The notes beneath the pieces are model-generated. The model saw only the letters and a list, made by a program, of their open reading frames with translations, did no database searches and was not told where the DNA came from. A program made the position numbers and the translations under genes. A DNA stretch of 56,096 nt from Streptomyces shenzhenensis (GTDB lineage Bacteria > Actinomycetota > Actinomycetes > Streptomycetales > Streptomycetaceae): the NCBI RefSeq assembly GCF_003688995.1, contig NZ_PENI01000050.1, positions 1 through 56,096 on the forward strand, given 5' to 3'. Of this stretch, positions 27,581 through 37,800 are shown in pieces. Within the stretch, counting starts at the first letter, position 1. Every line of letters begins with the position of its first letter.

Positions 27581-29110
27581 GTGCCACGTGGTGACGGTCG
27601 ACTCAATCACGATCTGCTCCCCGGCGAGAAAGGCCCTCAGGACGCGTGTGGCGTCTTCGGGGTCTGGGCGCCGGGCGAAGAGGTCGCAAAGCTCACGTAC
27701 TTCGGGCTCTACGCCCTCCAGCACCGGGGTCAGGAATCCGCGGGAATCGCGGTCAGCAACGGCTCCCAGATCCTCGTCTTCAAGGACATGGGACTGGTCT
27801 CCCAGGTCTTCGACGAGACCTCGCTCGGTTCGCTCCAGGGTCATATCGCGGTCGGACACGCCCGCTACTCGACCACCGGCGCCTCCGTGTGGGAGAACGC
27901 CCAGCCGACGTTCCGTGCCACGGCGCACGGCTCGATCGCGCTCGGCCACAACGGCAACCTGGTCAACACGGCGCAGCTCGCCGAGATGGTCGCCGACCTG
28001 CCGAAGGACACCAACGGCCGCTCGACCCGGGTCGCGGCCACCAACGACACCGACCTGCTCACGGCCCTCCTCGCCGCGCAGGCCGACGAGGACGGCAAGC
28101 CGCTGACCATCGAGGAGGCCGCGCATACGGTCCTTCCCAAGGTCAAGGGCGCCTTCTCGCTCGTCTTCATGGACGAGCACACCCTGTACGCCGCCCGCGA
28201 CCCGCAGGGCATCCGCCCGCTGGTGCTGGGCCGCCTGGAACGCGGCTGGGTCGTCGCCTCGGAGACCGCCGCCCTCGACATCACGGGCGCCAGCTTCGTC
28301 CGTGAGATAGAGCCCGGCGAGTTCGTGGCCATCGACGAGAACGGCCTGCGTACATCGCGATTCGCGGAAGCGAAGCCCAAGGGCTGTGTCTTCGAGTATG
28401 TGTATCTGGCCCGCCCGGACACCGACATCGCCGGCCGGAACGTGTACCTCTCCCGCGTCGAGATGGGCCGCCGCCTCGCCAAGGAGGCGCCGGTCGACGC
28501 CGACCTGGTCATAGCGACCCCGGAGTCCGGCACCCCGGCCGCCATCGGCTACGCGGAGGCCAGCGGGATCCCGTTCGGCGCCGGCCTCGTCAAGAACGCC
28601 TACGTCGGCCGGACCTTCATCCAGCCCTCGCAGACCATCCGCCAGATCGGCATCCGCCTGAAGCTGAACCCGCTCAAGGAAGTCATCAGGGGCAAGCGCC
28701 TGGTCGTCGTCGACGACTCCATCGTGCGCGGCAACACCCAGCGCGCCCTGGTCCGCATGCTCCGCGAGGCGGGCGCGGCCGAGGTCCACATCCGGATCTC
28801 CTCGCCCCCCGTGAAGTGGCCCTGCTTCTTCGGTATCGACTTCGCCACTCGCGCGGAGCTGATCGCCAACGGCATGTCCATCGACGAGATCGGCACCTCG
28901 CTGGGCGCCGACTCCCTGGCCTACATCTCCATCGACGGCATGATCGAGGCGACCACCATCGCCAAGCCGAACCTGTGCCGCGCCTGCTTCGACGGCGAGT
29001 ACCCGATGGAACTCCCGGACCCCGAGCTGCTCGGCAAGCAGCTCCTGGAGACCGAGCTGGCGGCCGGCACGGCCGCCCCGGCCGCAGTCGACGCGATCCG
29101 TCGCCCGTAA
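27581..29110 (+). CDS. purF: Amidophosphoribosyltransferase
   Basis: A 509-residue enzyme of the first committed purine step (PRPP + Gln to PRA). A 22-residue propeptide precedes catalytic Cys23 (GPQDACGVFGVW), as in the Bacillus-type enzyme that is cleaved to expose the cysteine. Further: YSTTGASVWENAQP, the PRPP loop LVVVDDSIVRGNTQ, and C-terminal cysteines (CRACFDGEYP) for a 4Fe-4S cluster. No ribosome binding site. purM follows after 30 bp. Confidence 0.97.
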   Translation: MPRGDGRLNHDLLPGEKGPQDACGVFGVWAPGEEVAKLTYFGLYALQHRGQESAGIAVSNGSQILVFKDMGLVSQVFDETSLGSLQGHIAVGHARYSTTGASVWENAQPTFRATAHGSIALGHNGNLVNTAQLAEMVADLPKDTNGRSTRVAATNDTDLLTALLAAQADEDGKPLTIEEAAHTVLPKVKGAFSLVFMDEHTLYAARDPQGIRPLVLGRLERGWVVASETAALDITGASFVREIEPGEFVAIDENGLRTSRFAEAKPKGCVFEYVYLARPDTDIAGRNVYLSRVEMGRRLAKEAPVDADLVIATPESGTPAAIGYAEASGIPFGAGLVKNAYVGRTFIQPSQTIRQIGIRLKLNPLKEVIRGKRLVVVDDSIVRGNTQRALVRMLREAGAAEVHIRISSPPVKWPCFFGIDFATRAELIANGMSIDEIGTSLGADSLAYISIDGMIEATTIAKPNLCRACFDGEYPMELPDPELLGKQLLETELAAGTAAPAAVDAIRRP

Positions 29111-29140
29111 CACCTGCCGTACGACACGAAAGTCACAGTC

Positions 29141-30205
29141 ATGCCTGAGACCACTGGTGCCAGCTACGCAGCCGCGGGCGTCGACATCGAAGCGGGCGAC
29201 CGCGCCGTCGAGCTGATGAAGGAGTGGGTGAAGAAGACCCGGCGTCCCGAGGTCCTCGGCGGCCTCGGCGGCTTCGCCGGCCTCTTCGACGCCTCCGCGC
29301 TCAAGGGGTACGAGCGCCCGCTGCTGGCCTCCGCCACCGACGGCGTCGGCACGAAGGTCGACATCGCCCGCCGGCTCGGTGTGTACGACACCATCGGCCA
29401 CGACCTGGTCGCGATGGTCATGGACGACATTGTGGTGTGCGGCGCCGAGCCGCTGTTCATGACCGACTACATCTGCGTCGGCAAGGTGCACCCGGAGCGG
29501 GTGGCGGCCCTCGTGAAGGGCATCGCGGAGGGCTGTGTGCTGGCCGGCTGCGCCCTGGTCGGCGGCGAGACGGCCGAACACCCGGGCCTGCTGGGCGAGG
29601 ACGACTTCGACGTCGCCGGCGCCGGCACGGGCGTCGTGGAGGCCGACCGGCTGCTCGGCGCGGATCTTATCCGTACGGGTGACACGGTGATCGCCATTGC
29701 GTCCTCCGGTCTTCACTCGAACGGGTACTCCCTGGTCCGTCATGTGCTGCTGAACCAGGCCGGGCTGTCCCTGGACGCCCGGATCGAGGAGTTCGGCCGC
29801 ACCCTCGGCGAGGAGCTGCTGGAGCCGACGAAGATCTACTCCCTGGACTGCCTGGCCCTGACCCGCACCGCCGAGGTGCACGCCTTCAGCCATGTGACCG
29901 GCGGCGGGCTCGCCGCCAACCTCGCACGCGTGATCCCGGACGGGCTGCACGCGGTCGTCGACCGCGCCACCTGGACTCCGGGCCCGGTCTTCGACCTGGT
30001 CGGCAGGACCGGCGACGTCGAGCGGCTGGAGCTGGAGAAGACCCTCAACATGGGCGTCGGCATGATCGCGATCGTGCCGCAGGAGTCGACGGACGTGGCC
30101 CTGGCGACGCTGGCCGACCGCGGGGTCGAGGCCTGGGTGGCGGGCGAGATCACCGACCGGGGTGAGCACACCACGGGCGCGCAACTGGTGGGTGACTACG
30201 CGTAG
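29141..30205 (+). CDS. purM: AIR synthetase
   Basis: A 354-residue phosphoribosylformylglycinamidine cyclo-ligase. Signatures: LGGLGGFAGLFD, LASATDGVGTKVDIA, MVMDDIVVCGAEPLFMTDY, GLHSNGYSLVR and HVTGGGLAANLARV. It closes the imidazole ring from FGAM. Co-transcribed with purF (30-bp gap) and followed by a hairpin terminator. Confidence 0.97.
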   Translation: MPETTGASYAAAGVDIEAGDRAVELMKEWVKKTRRPEVLGGLGGFAGLFDASALKGYERPLLASATDGVGTKVDIARRLGVYDTIGHDLVAMVMDDIVVCGAEPLFMTDYICVGKVHPERVAALVKGIAEGCVLAGCALVGGETAEHPGLLGEDDFDVAGAGTGVVEADRLLGADLIRTGDTVIAIASSGLHSNGYSLVRHVLLNQAGLSLDARIEEFGRTLGEELLEPTKIYSLDCLALTRTAEVHAFSHVTGGGLAANLARVIPDGLHAVVDRATWTPGPVFDLVGRTGDVERLELEKTLNMGVGMIAIVPQESTDVALATLADRGVEAWVAGEITDRGEHTTGAQLVGDYA

Positions 30206-30253
30206 ACCCGGCCGGGCGGTCCGGGGCCGGAGGCCCGTGCGGACAGCAAGAAA

Positions 30254-30284
30254 CCCGGTCCGGTGCCAAGGGCCCCGGACCGGG
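30254..30284. terminator. Terminator between converging purM and DUF3073 gene
   Basis: 10-bp arms (30254-30263 and 30275-30284) with an 11-nt loop. It serves both converging units. Confidence 0.75.
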
Positions 30285-30310
30285 AAGGAGCGGCTGAGCC
30301 GCTGCCGACG

Positions 30311-30562
30311 TCACGCGCCGCGACGGTGTTGCGAGGACTGACCGTCCTCGTCCTCCTCGTCGTCGTCCTCATAGAGGTCGGCGTACCGTGAATACAGGTC
30401 GTCGTCATGCTCATCGTCCTCGAAGCGGTCGCCGTTCGGCGACTGGTTCGACGTCGATGCGCCCAGCTCCTCGGCCAGGCGTGAGAGGTCCGTCCCACCG
30501 CTGTTGTACTTCAGCTGGCGGGCGACCTTCGTCTGCTTGGCCTTGGCCCGGCCGCGCCCCAT
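30311..30562 (-). CDS. DUF3073 family small protein
   Basis: An 83-residue protein. The basic start MGRGRAKAKQTKVARQLKYN is the DUF3073 signature, followed by SRLAEELG and a highly acidic end (YEDDDEEDED). The charge-split layout suggests nucleic-acid or protein binding. Conserved in actinobacteria, function unknown. A usual neighbour of purM. Confidence 0.9.
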   Translation of the reverse strand: MGRGRAKAKQTKVARQLKYNSGGTDLSRLAEELGASTSNQSPNGDRFEDDEHDDDLYSRYADLYEDDDEEDEDGQSSQHRRGA

Positions 30563-30900
30563 GGCTCGACCCCCTCAACGACGGGGCTCGACGGCCCCAG
30601 AGTCTGACACGCGTTCATGATCCGGAACGGACTCTCCGTGGAGAGGCCGGTCCGTAGGGCTTCCACGGTACCTGAGCCCGCGCCCATACGGTACGTCGCC
30701 CGCAGGAAGCGCGTGTGCGCAGGACCGTCGAGGCGCCCCGTCCTCGCTGGTCAGTGGCGATTTTAACCACTTATCCGGGGGCGACCCGCCGGTTGAAGTG
30801 AGAGTTCTCTCCAACTTGCCGCCGGCGGGTACCGGTCAAACGTGCGATCGGGTCCGGCCGGGTGCGCTCAGCAGGTCCGGTGAAGTCCGCTGCGGTTCGG
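30563..30900. other. Gene-free stretch with a long hairpin
   Basis: No gene in about 340 bp. ACCCGCCGG (30784-30792) pairs with CCGGCGGGT (30822-30830); inside it, GAGA/TCTC adds a second stem. It could end transcripts coming from vdh or act as a leader structure of the DUF3073 unit. Confidence 0.5.
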
Positions 30901-30996
30901 CAGCGCCCTGAAGGGGCGCGGGGAACTGCGCGACCAGCCACGATGGTGCCGCGGACGACCGACGGCACCTCGCGGCATCTCCAGCGGAGCGCTCAG
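30901..30996. repeat. 96-bp dispersed repeat, copy at the vdh 3' end
   Basis: Starts CAGCGCCCTGAAGGGGCGC, a small hairpin, and ends CCAGCGGAGCGCTCAG. Same length as 44512-44607 and about 90% identical by eye. The vdh stop codon (30993-30995) lies in its last bases. Confidence 0.88.
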
Positions 30997-32081
30997 CGCG
31001 CGGTGCGGGCCTCCGCCATCCGCTGCTCGGCGATCCGGTCGGCCGCGGCAGCCGGCGGAATCCCGTCCTCCTTCGCACGTGCGAATATGGCCAGCGTGGT
31101 GTCGAAGATCTTCGCCGCCTTCGCCTTGCACCGGTCGAAGTCGAACCCGTGCAGCTCGTCGGCGACCTGGATGACCCCGCCGGCGTTCACCACGTAGTCC
31201 GGCGCGTAGAGGATCCCGCGGTCGGCGAGGTCCTTCTCCACGCCCGGGTGGGCGAGCTGGTTGTTGGCGGCGCCGCACACCACCTTGGCGGTGAGCACGG
31301 GCACGCTGTGGTCGCTGAGGGCGCCGCCGAGCGCGCACGGGGCATAGACGTCGAGCCCCTCGGCCCGGATCAGCGCGTCGGTGTCGGCCACCGCGGTCAC
31401 GCCCTCGGGATGCTGCTCCAGGATGCGCCGCACGGCCTCCTCGCGCACGTCCGTGATCACGACCTCGGCGCCCTCGTCCCGCAGATGCCGCACCAGGTGC
31501 CGGCCGACCTTGCCGACCCCGGCGACGCCGACCCGGCGCCCGCGCAGCGACGGGTCGCCCCACAGATGCTGGGCCGAGGCGCGCATGCCCTGGTAGACAC
31601 CGAAGGCGGTGAGGACGGAGGAGTCGCCCGCGCCGCCGTTCTCGGGGGAACGGCCGGTGGCCCAGCGGCACTCGCGCGCCACGACGTCCATGTCGGCGAC
31701 GTAGGTGCCGACATCGCACGCGGTGACGTACCGCCCGCCGAGCGAGGCCACGAACCGCCCGTAGGCGAGCAGCAGCTGCTCGGACTTGTCCCGCTCCGGG
31801 TCGCCGATGATCACGGCCTTCCCGCCGCCGTGGTCGAGGCCGGCCATGGCGTTCTTGTACGACATCCCGCGGGCGAGGTTGAGGGCGTCGGCGACGGCCT
31901 CCGCCTCGGTCGCGTACGGATAGAAGCGGGTCCCGCCGAGCGCGGGGCCCAGGGCGGTGGAGTGGATGGCGATGACGGCCTTGAGGCCGCTGGCGCGGTC
32001 CTGGCAGAGCACGACTTGCTCATGTCCCCCCTGGTCCGAGTGGAACAGGGTGTGCAGGACGCCGTTGGTCACGTCGGTCAC
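30993..32081 (-). CDS. vdh: Valine dehydrogenase (Leu/Phe/Val dehydrogenase family)
   Basis: A 362-residue NAD-dependent enzyme that deaminates branched-chain amino acids, feeding acyl-CoA precursors for polyketides. Substrate site: GGTRFYPYATEAEAVADALN with catalytic lysine in LDHGGGKAVIIGD. NAD site: VGVAGVGKVGRHLVRHL. Then CGAANNQLAHPGVEKDL and APDYVVNAGGVIQVADEL. The start is GTG 32081 (VTDVTNGVLHTLFHSDQGG). Single gene, divergent from 32337. The C-terminal stop is embedded in the dispersed repeat. Confidence 0.95.
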   Translation of the reverse strand: MTDVTNGVLHTLFHSDQGGHEQVVLCQDRASGLKAVIAIHSTALGPALGGTRFYPYATEAEAVADALNLARGMSYKNAMAGLDHGGGKAVIIGDPERDKSEQLLLAYGRFVASLGGRYVTACDVGTYVADMDVVARECRWATGRSPENGGAGDSSVLTAFGVYQGMRASAQHLWGDPSLRGRRVGVAGVGKVGRHLVRHLRDEGAEVVITDVREEAVRRILEQHPEGVTAVADTDALIRAEGLDVYAPCALGGALSDHSVPVLTAKVVCGAANNQLAHPGVEKDLADRGILYAPDYVVNAGGVIQVADELHGFDFDRCKAKAAKIFDTTLAIFARAKEDGIPPAAAADRIAEQRMAEARTAR

Positions 32082-32336
32082 TGTGGTGACTCCCGGGTAA
32101 GTAGCGGCGAGTGGAGACGGGTCTCCCGTGCAGGTGGCGGGATGCCGTGGCACGAGCGTAGAGCCTGGGCCGCCCGCCGACCGCACAGTGTTCAGGATCA
32201 CCTTGACGCGTCGTCCGCCCGCCCGTGGCCATGGCAGGATTTCCAGGGGTTTCCCTACGTCCGAGAGCCGCTCGGACGGGTCCGAGTGCGGGTCCCGCAC
32301 GCGTTTCGAGCCGGGTCCGATGGGGAGGGAGCAGGC

Positions 32337-33179
32337 GTGCCCAAGGTGTCCTCGGTGATCGTCCCCTACGCGACGTACCTGCGTGTGTACGAACCGCTGG
32401 CCGCCTTCCCGGAGCCGGAGCGCGGCCACTGGGCGCGCTACGCCCGCCGCCCCGACCGTCCTTCCTACCAGGACGAGCTCCGCCGCTCCCTGGCCGATCT
32501 GCTGCCCACCCCGCCGATGCCGGTGCCGGTGCACGAGAGCGGCGACGCCTTCGTGCTGGACGTCGACGGGGTGGTCTGCGTCTGCCCCTGGCGCACCCGG
32601 CTGCGCGGCTGGCAGGCCCTCGGTGAGCTGGCCGAGGAACTGCCGCCGCCGGTCCTGGACGCGGTCCTGCCCCCGCTCGTGCGCCGCCAGGCGACCCAGG
32701 ACTACGAGCGCTGGCTCACCCGTAACCCCGACGCCCGCCCCTGGATCCGCACGGCCACCTGGCAGGTGCCGCTGAGCTGGTTCGTGCTGGTCTCCGACGA
32801 GGAGCGGGAGTACACCGAGGGAGCCGACGAGAAGGCGCCGCTGCTGCGCTACCGCACGCCGATGGTGCAGGCGCGGCGCCGGGTCGCACGGGCGCTGCGC
32901 ACGCTCAAGGACGCGATCGAGGAGGGCCCGCTGATCGACGGCGTGGTGGACGTCGGGCGCTGGCTGGAGGAGTTCCACCCGCGCTCGCTGGTGGAACTGG
33001 ACTACGGCGGTCTGGTGCACGCGGTGCCGGCGGGCGAGCTGGCGGGTGACCACTCGGCGGCCGACGTGGCCGAGGGCATCGACGCGCTGCGCCGGGGCGA
33101 CGGGGCCGCCGCGGGGGAGGCGTACGGCCGGCTCGTGGAGCGCTGGCGGACGGTCCGGGATCTTCGCTCGGCAAACTGA
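32337..33179 (+). CDS. Conserved hypothetical protein
   Basis: A 280-residue soluble protein from GTG 32337, with GGGAGGGA upstream. Sequence begins VPKVSSVIVPYATYLRVYEP. It is Trp/Arg/Asp-rich (WLTRNPDARPWIRTATWQVP, then PLSWFVLVSDEEREY) with no membrane segment or known motif. It sits between vdh and bldC, as I recall for related Streptomyces. Function unknown. Confidence 0.85.
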   Translation: MPKVSSVIVPYATYLRVYEPLAAFPEPERGHWARYARRPDRPSYQDELRRSLADLLPTPPMPVPVHESGDAFVLDVDGVVCVCPWRTRLRGWQALGELAEELPPPVLDAVLPPLVRRQATQDYERWLTRNPDARPWIRTATWQVPLSWFVLVSDEEREYTEGADEKAPLLRYRTPMVQARRRVARALRTLKDAIEEGPLIDGVVDVGRWLEEFHPRSLVELDYGGLVHAVPAGELAGDHSAADVAEGIDALRRGDGAAAGEAYGRLVERWRTVRDLRSAN

Positions 33180-33639
33180 CATGATGTCAGAGGTGATGTA
33201 GGTCACGGCCGTGGCGGCAGGGACCGCGTACGGTCGAGGACGCTTCCCGGCGTGACGGGATGTTGGCCCCGATCCGGGCTTTTGCGTCAAGCGTGATGGA
33301 CCGCACTTTACCTGGCCCTTGCGTCTCTTGCCCCTCCTCATGCCAAAATAGGACAAGGAGTCCGGGAAGGACTCAGCATTGCGCGCTTTAGGGGGGGGTC
33401 TGGTGACTCCTCGACGCCAGTGTGACTGATCGTCACACTGGCGTGACTGTCCGCTATGGCACGGTCCATCGGCTTCCGTCGGTGATGAACACCTGGGAGG
33501 GCAATTCCATCGGTTTGGCCGACGCGGCTGGACGGATGGTGTAGTTGTAGTGCCGAGGACAAGCCGTTCGTCCTATAACCGACTCGACTCGCGTCCGCCA
33601 TTTCGGGCAACGCGGGTCAAGGTGCAGAATTTAGAGGAA
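33180..33639 (+). promoter_or_regulatory. Long bldC promoter region with inverted repeats
   Basis: About 460 bp with no gene. A perfect 12-bp inverted repeat with a 5-bp centre at 33415-33443 (arm CGCCAGTGTGAC) is the strongest site. GAGTCC-N5-GGACTC lies at 33358-33374, a palindrome TGACATGATGTCA at 33177-33189, and a run of eight G near 33391. TATAAC at 33574 is a candidate -10 box. Confidence 0.6.
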
Positions 33640-33671
33640 AGAACCGAGAAGGTTCGGTTCTCCCGAGGAGG
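33640..33671 (+). promoter_or_regulatory. Hairpin plus ribosome binding site of bldC
   Basis: AGAACCGA (33640-33647) pairs with TCGGTTCT (33654-33661). The stem ends about four bases before GAGGAGG (33665-33671), so it could affect ribosome access. Confidence 0.55.
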
Positions 33672-33677
33672 CCGCTC

Positions 33678-33884
33678 ATGACCGCTCGCACCCCTGATGC
33701 CGAGCCGCTGCTGACCCCGGCTGAGGTCGCCACGATGTTCCGCGTTGACCCGAAGACGGTCACGCGGTGGGCGAAGGCCGGAAAGCTCACGTCGATCCGT
33801 ACGCTCGGCGGGCACCGCCGCTACCGCGAGGCCGAGGTCCGCGCACTGCTCGCGGGCATCCCGCAGCAGCGCAGCGAGGCCTGA
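33678..33884 (+). CDS. bldC: BldC, MerR-like developmental regulator
   Basis: A 68-residue protein that is essentially one MerR-type winged helix: PLLTPAEVATMFRVDPKTVT, then WAKAGKLTSIRTLGGHRRYR. In Streptomyces BldC binds direct repeats head-to-tail and delays entry into development. The length and sequence match my recollection of BldC closely. A strong ribosome binding site, GAGGAGG, lies six bases upstream. Long regulatory region and own terminator. Confidence 0.97.
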   Translation: MTARTPDAEPLLTPAEVATMFRVDPKTVTRWAKAGKLTSIRTLGGHRRYREAEVRALLAGIPQQRSEA

Positions 33885-34032
33885 ACAACTTCATAACCGG
33901 GCAATACGGCTGGTTCCCCCAATCGGTCGAGGCGCCCGGAACCCTAGCTCCAAGCGACGCGGGACCTGCCCCAACAGGGCCCACGCCCAAGCCGATCAGA
34001 ACGTTCTAGGCAGCGACACAGGGTGCGTCGTC

Positions 34033-34072
34033 GATCGCGCTGGACTCCGCCGGGTCCAGCGCGATCTTTTTT
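34033..34072 (+). terminator. bldC terminator
   Basis: Perfect 13-bp arms (34033-34045 and 34054-34066) followed by six T (34067-34072), one of the few classic intrinsic terminators in this window. Confidence 0.93.
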
Positions 34073-34371
34073 GTGCGCCGGCGGCCGGGGCGACGAGGAA
34101 CCTGTGAGCGGGCTTGTCGGAGTCTGGGGAGGGGTGTCGGATCCGCTGTGGATGACCCCAGAGAGGGGTGCAATTGCACATATTAAATTGACCAGTTGTA
34201 GGTCGGGTGTAAACGGCACCGTTTCAGGAACTCTTGCGGTGACACCCGTCACACGTCTGGACACTTGTCGCCACCGGTCACGATGCGCTAGAGAAGACCG
34301 CCCGCCACTCGCGCCCGAACCGGCCCACGGCCCAGCAGCCCACCGTGGCAAGGGTGTTGAGGCCGCGACGA
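34073..34371. other. Gap with AT-rich promoter-like island
   Basis: No gene between two converging genes. 34160-34240 is strikingly AT-rich: palindrome GTGCAATTGCAC (34168-34179), then TTGACC (34188) and TAAACG (34210) spaced as a plus-strand promoter, and TAATAT on the minus strand. It may drive a small RNA. Confidence 0.4.
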
Positions 34372-34563
34372 TCACGCCGGGAGAGGGCTCTCGTCCTCGG
34401 CGGCGCCCTCGGGAGCCTCGGCGGCCCGCGGAGCGGAATCCATCGCCAGACGCAGCAGACGGTGGCACACCGCGCAATGGCGGGTCAGATGCCGGTAGGA
34501 CGAAGCCGCCGACAGATGCGCCCTGAGAAGCGCCCGCGTCTCGTGCCTCGCCACTGCGGCCAT
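34372..34563 (-). CDS. Small conserved protein (DUF6274-like)
   Basis: A 63-residue protein, MAAVARHETRALLRAHLSAA followed by YRHLTRHCAVCHRLLRLAM, with a CxxC and several histidines that may bind metal. It has GGAGGTGGCG just upstream of ATG 34563. I associate the pattern with DUF6274 of Streptomyces; that name is from memory. Function unknown. Confidence 0.7.
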   Translation of the reverse strand: MAAVARHETRALLRAHLSAASSYRHLTRHCAVCHRLLRLAMDSAPRAAEAPEGAAEDESPLPA

Positions 34564-34717
34564 ACGCCACCTCCACAGGCCCGCACAGGAGGACGAGCCC
34601 TGCTCCCTGGGTACCGGCGGAAAGTGACGCCGTCAAGGGCGCCCCCGCCCCGTCCAGCCGCGCACGGAAGCACAAAAAGGGCCCGCCCCCTTGCGGGAAG
34701 CGAACCCTTGTGCACTG

Positions 34718-34792
34718 CGGTCCTGACGGGATTTGAACCCGCGGCCTCCACCTTGACAGGGTGGCGAGCACTCCAAACTGCTCCACAGGACC
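34718..34792 (-). tRNA. tRNA-Asp(GTC), copy 1
   Basis: Acceptor 34786-34792 with 34719-34725; the loop CTGTCAA gives anticodon GTC. Identical to 39166-39240. Confidence 0.97.
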
Positions 34793-34886
34793 TTGTGCAG
34801 CGGCGCCATTCGTGCGGTGCGCTGCGAGAAGAGACTGTACAGGAGGGTGCGCCCCCCGGTCGAACTCACCCAGCGTACCGACGCGA

Positions 34887-37800
34887 TCACGGAACCGCGG
34901 CGTCGATCGCCTTCACGATCCGCTTGTCCGAGACCGGATACGCCGTGCCGAGCGCATGCGCGAAATAGCTCACCCGAAGCTCCTCGATCATCCACCGGAT
35001 GTCCAGAACCACAGCCGGCACCGGACGGCCCTGCGGGAACTGCTCCAGCAGCCACGCGTACTCGTCCTGCATCTCGTGCACCTTCTCCATGCGCGTGGTG
35101 TCCCGCTGGACACCCGTCGCCATCTGCTGGAGCCGCCGGTCGGCCGCCACCAGGTAGCGCATCAGGTCCGGCAGCCGCCGCACCCCCGCCCACGTCACGA
35201 AGCCCGGCTTCACCAGAGCGTCCAACTGGGCCCTGACGTCCGCCAGATTCGGCAGCAGCGCCGGGCTGCGCACAGCCTTCAGCCGGCGCTCACACGACTG
35301 CCAGGCAGCCAGCACCTGCTGCACCTGACCGACCGTCCGCACCGTCATGTCGACGATCTCCGCGCGCACCTTGTCGTACAGCTTCCGGTACGACTCCTCG
35401 TCCCACGCCGGACCACCGAAATCGGCGATCAGCCGGTCCGCCGCCGCCATCGCACAGTCGTCGAACAACGCCTGCACGGAACCATGCGGATTCGCCGACA
35501 GCGCGAGCTTCTGGGCGTTCGTCAGGCGATCGCTCGCGAATTTCGCGGGACTGACCGGAATATTGCGCAAGATCAGCCGCCGCGTGCCCCGCCACATCGC
35601 CTCGGCCTGCTCCGCCTCCGTGTCGAAGAGCCGCACCGACACCGTGTCCCCGTCGTCCACCAGCGCCGGATACGCCTTCACCGGCTGGCCGGCCCGACGC
35701 GTCTCGAAGACCCGGGTGAGCGCCCCTATCGTCCAGTCGGCCAACCCCGAACGCTCCAGCGACTCACCGCCGGTCCGCACCGCCGTCGCCGCCGCGGCCT
35801 GCGACAGCGCCTTCCTGGCCCGCGGCCTCAACCGCAGCCGCAACGCCTCCAGATCCTTGTCCTCGGCGAGCTTGCGGCGCCGCTCGTCAACGATCCGGAA
35901 CGTGACCTTCAGATGGTCGGGGACCTTCGACCAGTCAAAGTCGTCCGCCTCGAACGGCACCCCCACCATCCGCTTCAGCTCACGCGCCATCGTGACCGCC
36001 AGCGGCTCCTGCAGAGGCACAGCCCGCTCCAGGAACGCCCGCGCATAATTCGGCGCGGGCACATAGTTCCGCCGGATCGGCTTCGGCAGCGAACGGATCA
36101 GCTCCGTCACCACCTCCTCACGCAGCCCCGGGATCTGCCAGTCGAAACCCTCCGCCGTGACCTGATTGAGCACCTGCAATGGGATGTGCACGGTCACACC
36201 GTCCGCATCCGCACCCGGCTCGAACTGATACGTCACCCGGAACGTGAGCGGCCCCTGACGCCAGGCATCGGGATAATCCGCCTTGGTGACCGCCTCCGCC
36301 GACTCACGGATCAGCATCTCCCGCTCGAAGTCCAGGAACTCCGGCTGCTCCTGCCGCTGCCGCTTCCACCAGGAATCGAAATGCGCCCCGGACACCACAT
36401 GCTCCGGCACCCGCTGGTCATAGAAGTCGAACAACGTGTCGTCATCCACGACGATGTCCCGGCGCCGCGCCCGATGCTCCAGCTCCTCGACCTCGCTGAG
36501 CAGCCTGCGGTTGTCCGCGAAGAACTTGTGAGGCGTACGCCAGTCACCCTCGACCAGCGCATTCCGGATGAACAGCTCGCGGCTCACCTCCGGATCGATC
36601 CGGCCGTAGTTGACCTTACGGTCGGCGACGATCGGGACGCCGTACAACGTCACCTTCTCGTACGCCACCACCGCCGCCTGATCCTTCTCCCAATGCGGCT
36701 CGCTGTACGTCCGCTTCACCAGATGACCGGCCAGCGGCTCGACCCACTCCGGTTCGATCCTGGCGTTGACCCGCGCCCAGAGCCGGCTCGTCTCCACCAG
36801 CTCCGCCGACATCACGAACCGCGGCGGCTTCCGGAACAACGCCGACCCCGGGAAGATCGCGAACTTCGCGTTCCGGGCACCCAGATACTCGTTCTTCGCG
36901 CCGCCCTTCCCGCTCTCCCCGCCGGCGCTCTTCACATCCTTCATGCCGACATGCGACAACAGACCGGCCAGCAACGAGACATGAATACGGTCCGCGGGCG
37001 CATCCTCCTCGTTCAGATGGATACCCATCTGCTTGGCGACAGTGCGCAACTGCGTATAGATGTCCTGCCACTCACGGATACGCAGAAAATTCAGGAACTC
37101 CTGCTTGCACATCCGGCGGAACGACGACGAACCCCGCTCCTTCTGCTGCTCACGCACGTAACGCCACAGATTCAGAAAAGCGAGGAAATCACTCGTCTCG
37201 TCCTTGAACCGGGCATGCAGCTGATCGGCCTGAGCCTGCTTGTCCGCCGGACGCTCCCGCGGATCCTGAATGGACAGCGCGGCCGCCACGACCATGACCT
37301 CACGCACACAGCCGTTGCGGTCGGCCTCCAGGACCATACGCGCCAACCGCGGGTCGACAGGCAACTGAGCCAGCTTCCGGCCCGCCTGCGTCAGCCGCCT
37401 ACGCGGATCCTTCTGCGCCGGGTCGAGCGCACCCAGCTCCTCGAGCAACTGCACACCATCACGGATATTGCGATGATCCGGCGGATCGATGAACGGGAAC
37501 TTCTCGATGTCCCCGAGACCCGCCGCAGTCATCTGCAGGATCACCGAAGCCAGGTTGGTACGCAGAATCTCGGCATCGGTGAACTCCGGCCGGGCATTGA
37601 AATCGTCCTCGGAGTACAACCGGATACAGATGCCGTCGGACGTACGACCACAACGGCCCTTGCGCTGGTTCGCACTCGCCTGCGAGACCGCCTCGATCGG
37701 CAGCCGCTGCACCTTCGTACGGTGACTGTAACGGGAGATACGGGCGAAACCAGGATCAATGACGTACTTGATACCCGGCACAGTGAGGGACGTCTCCGCC

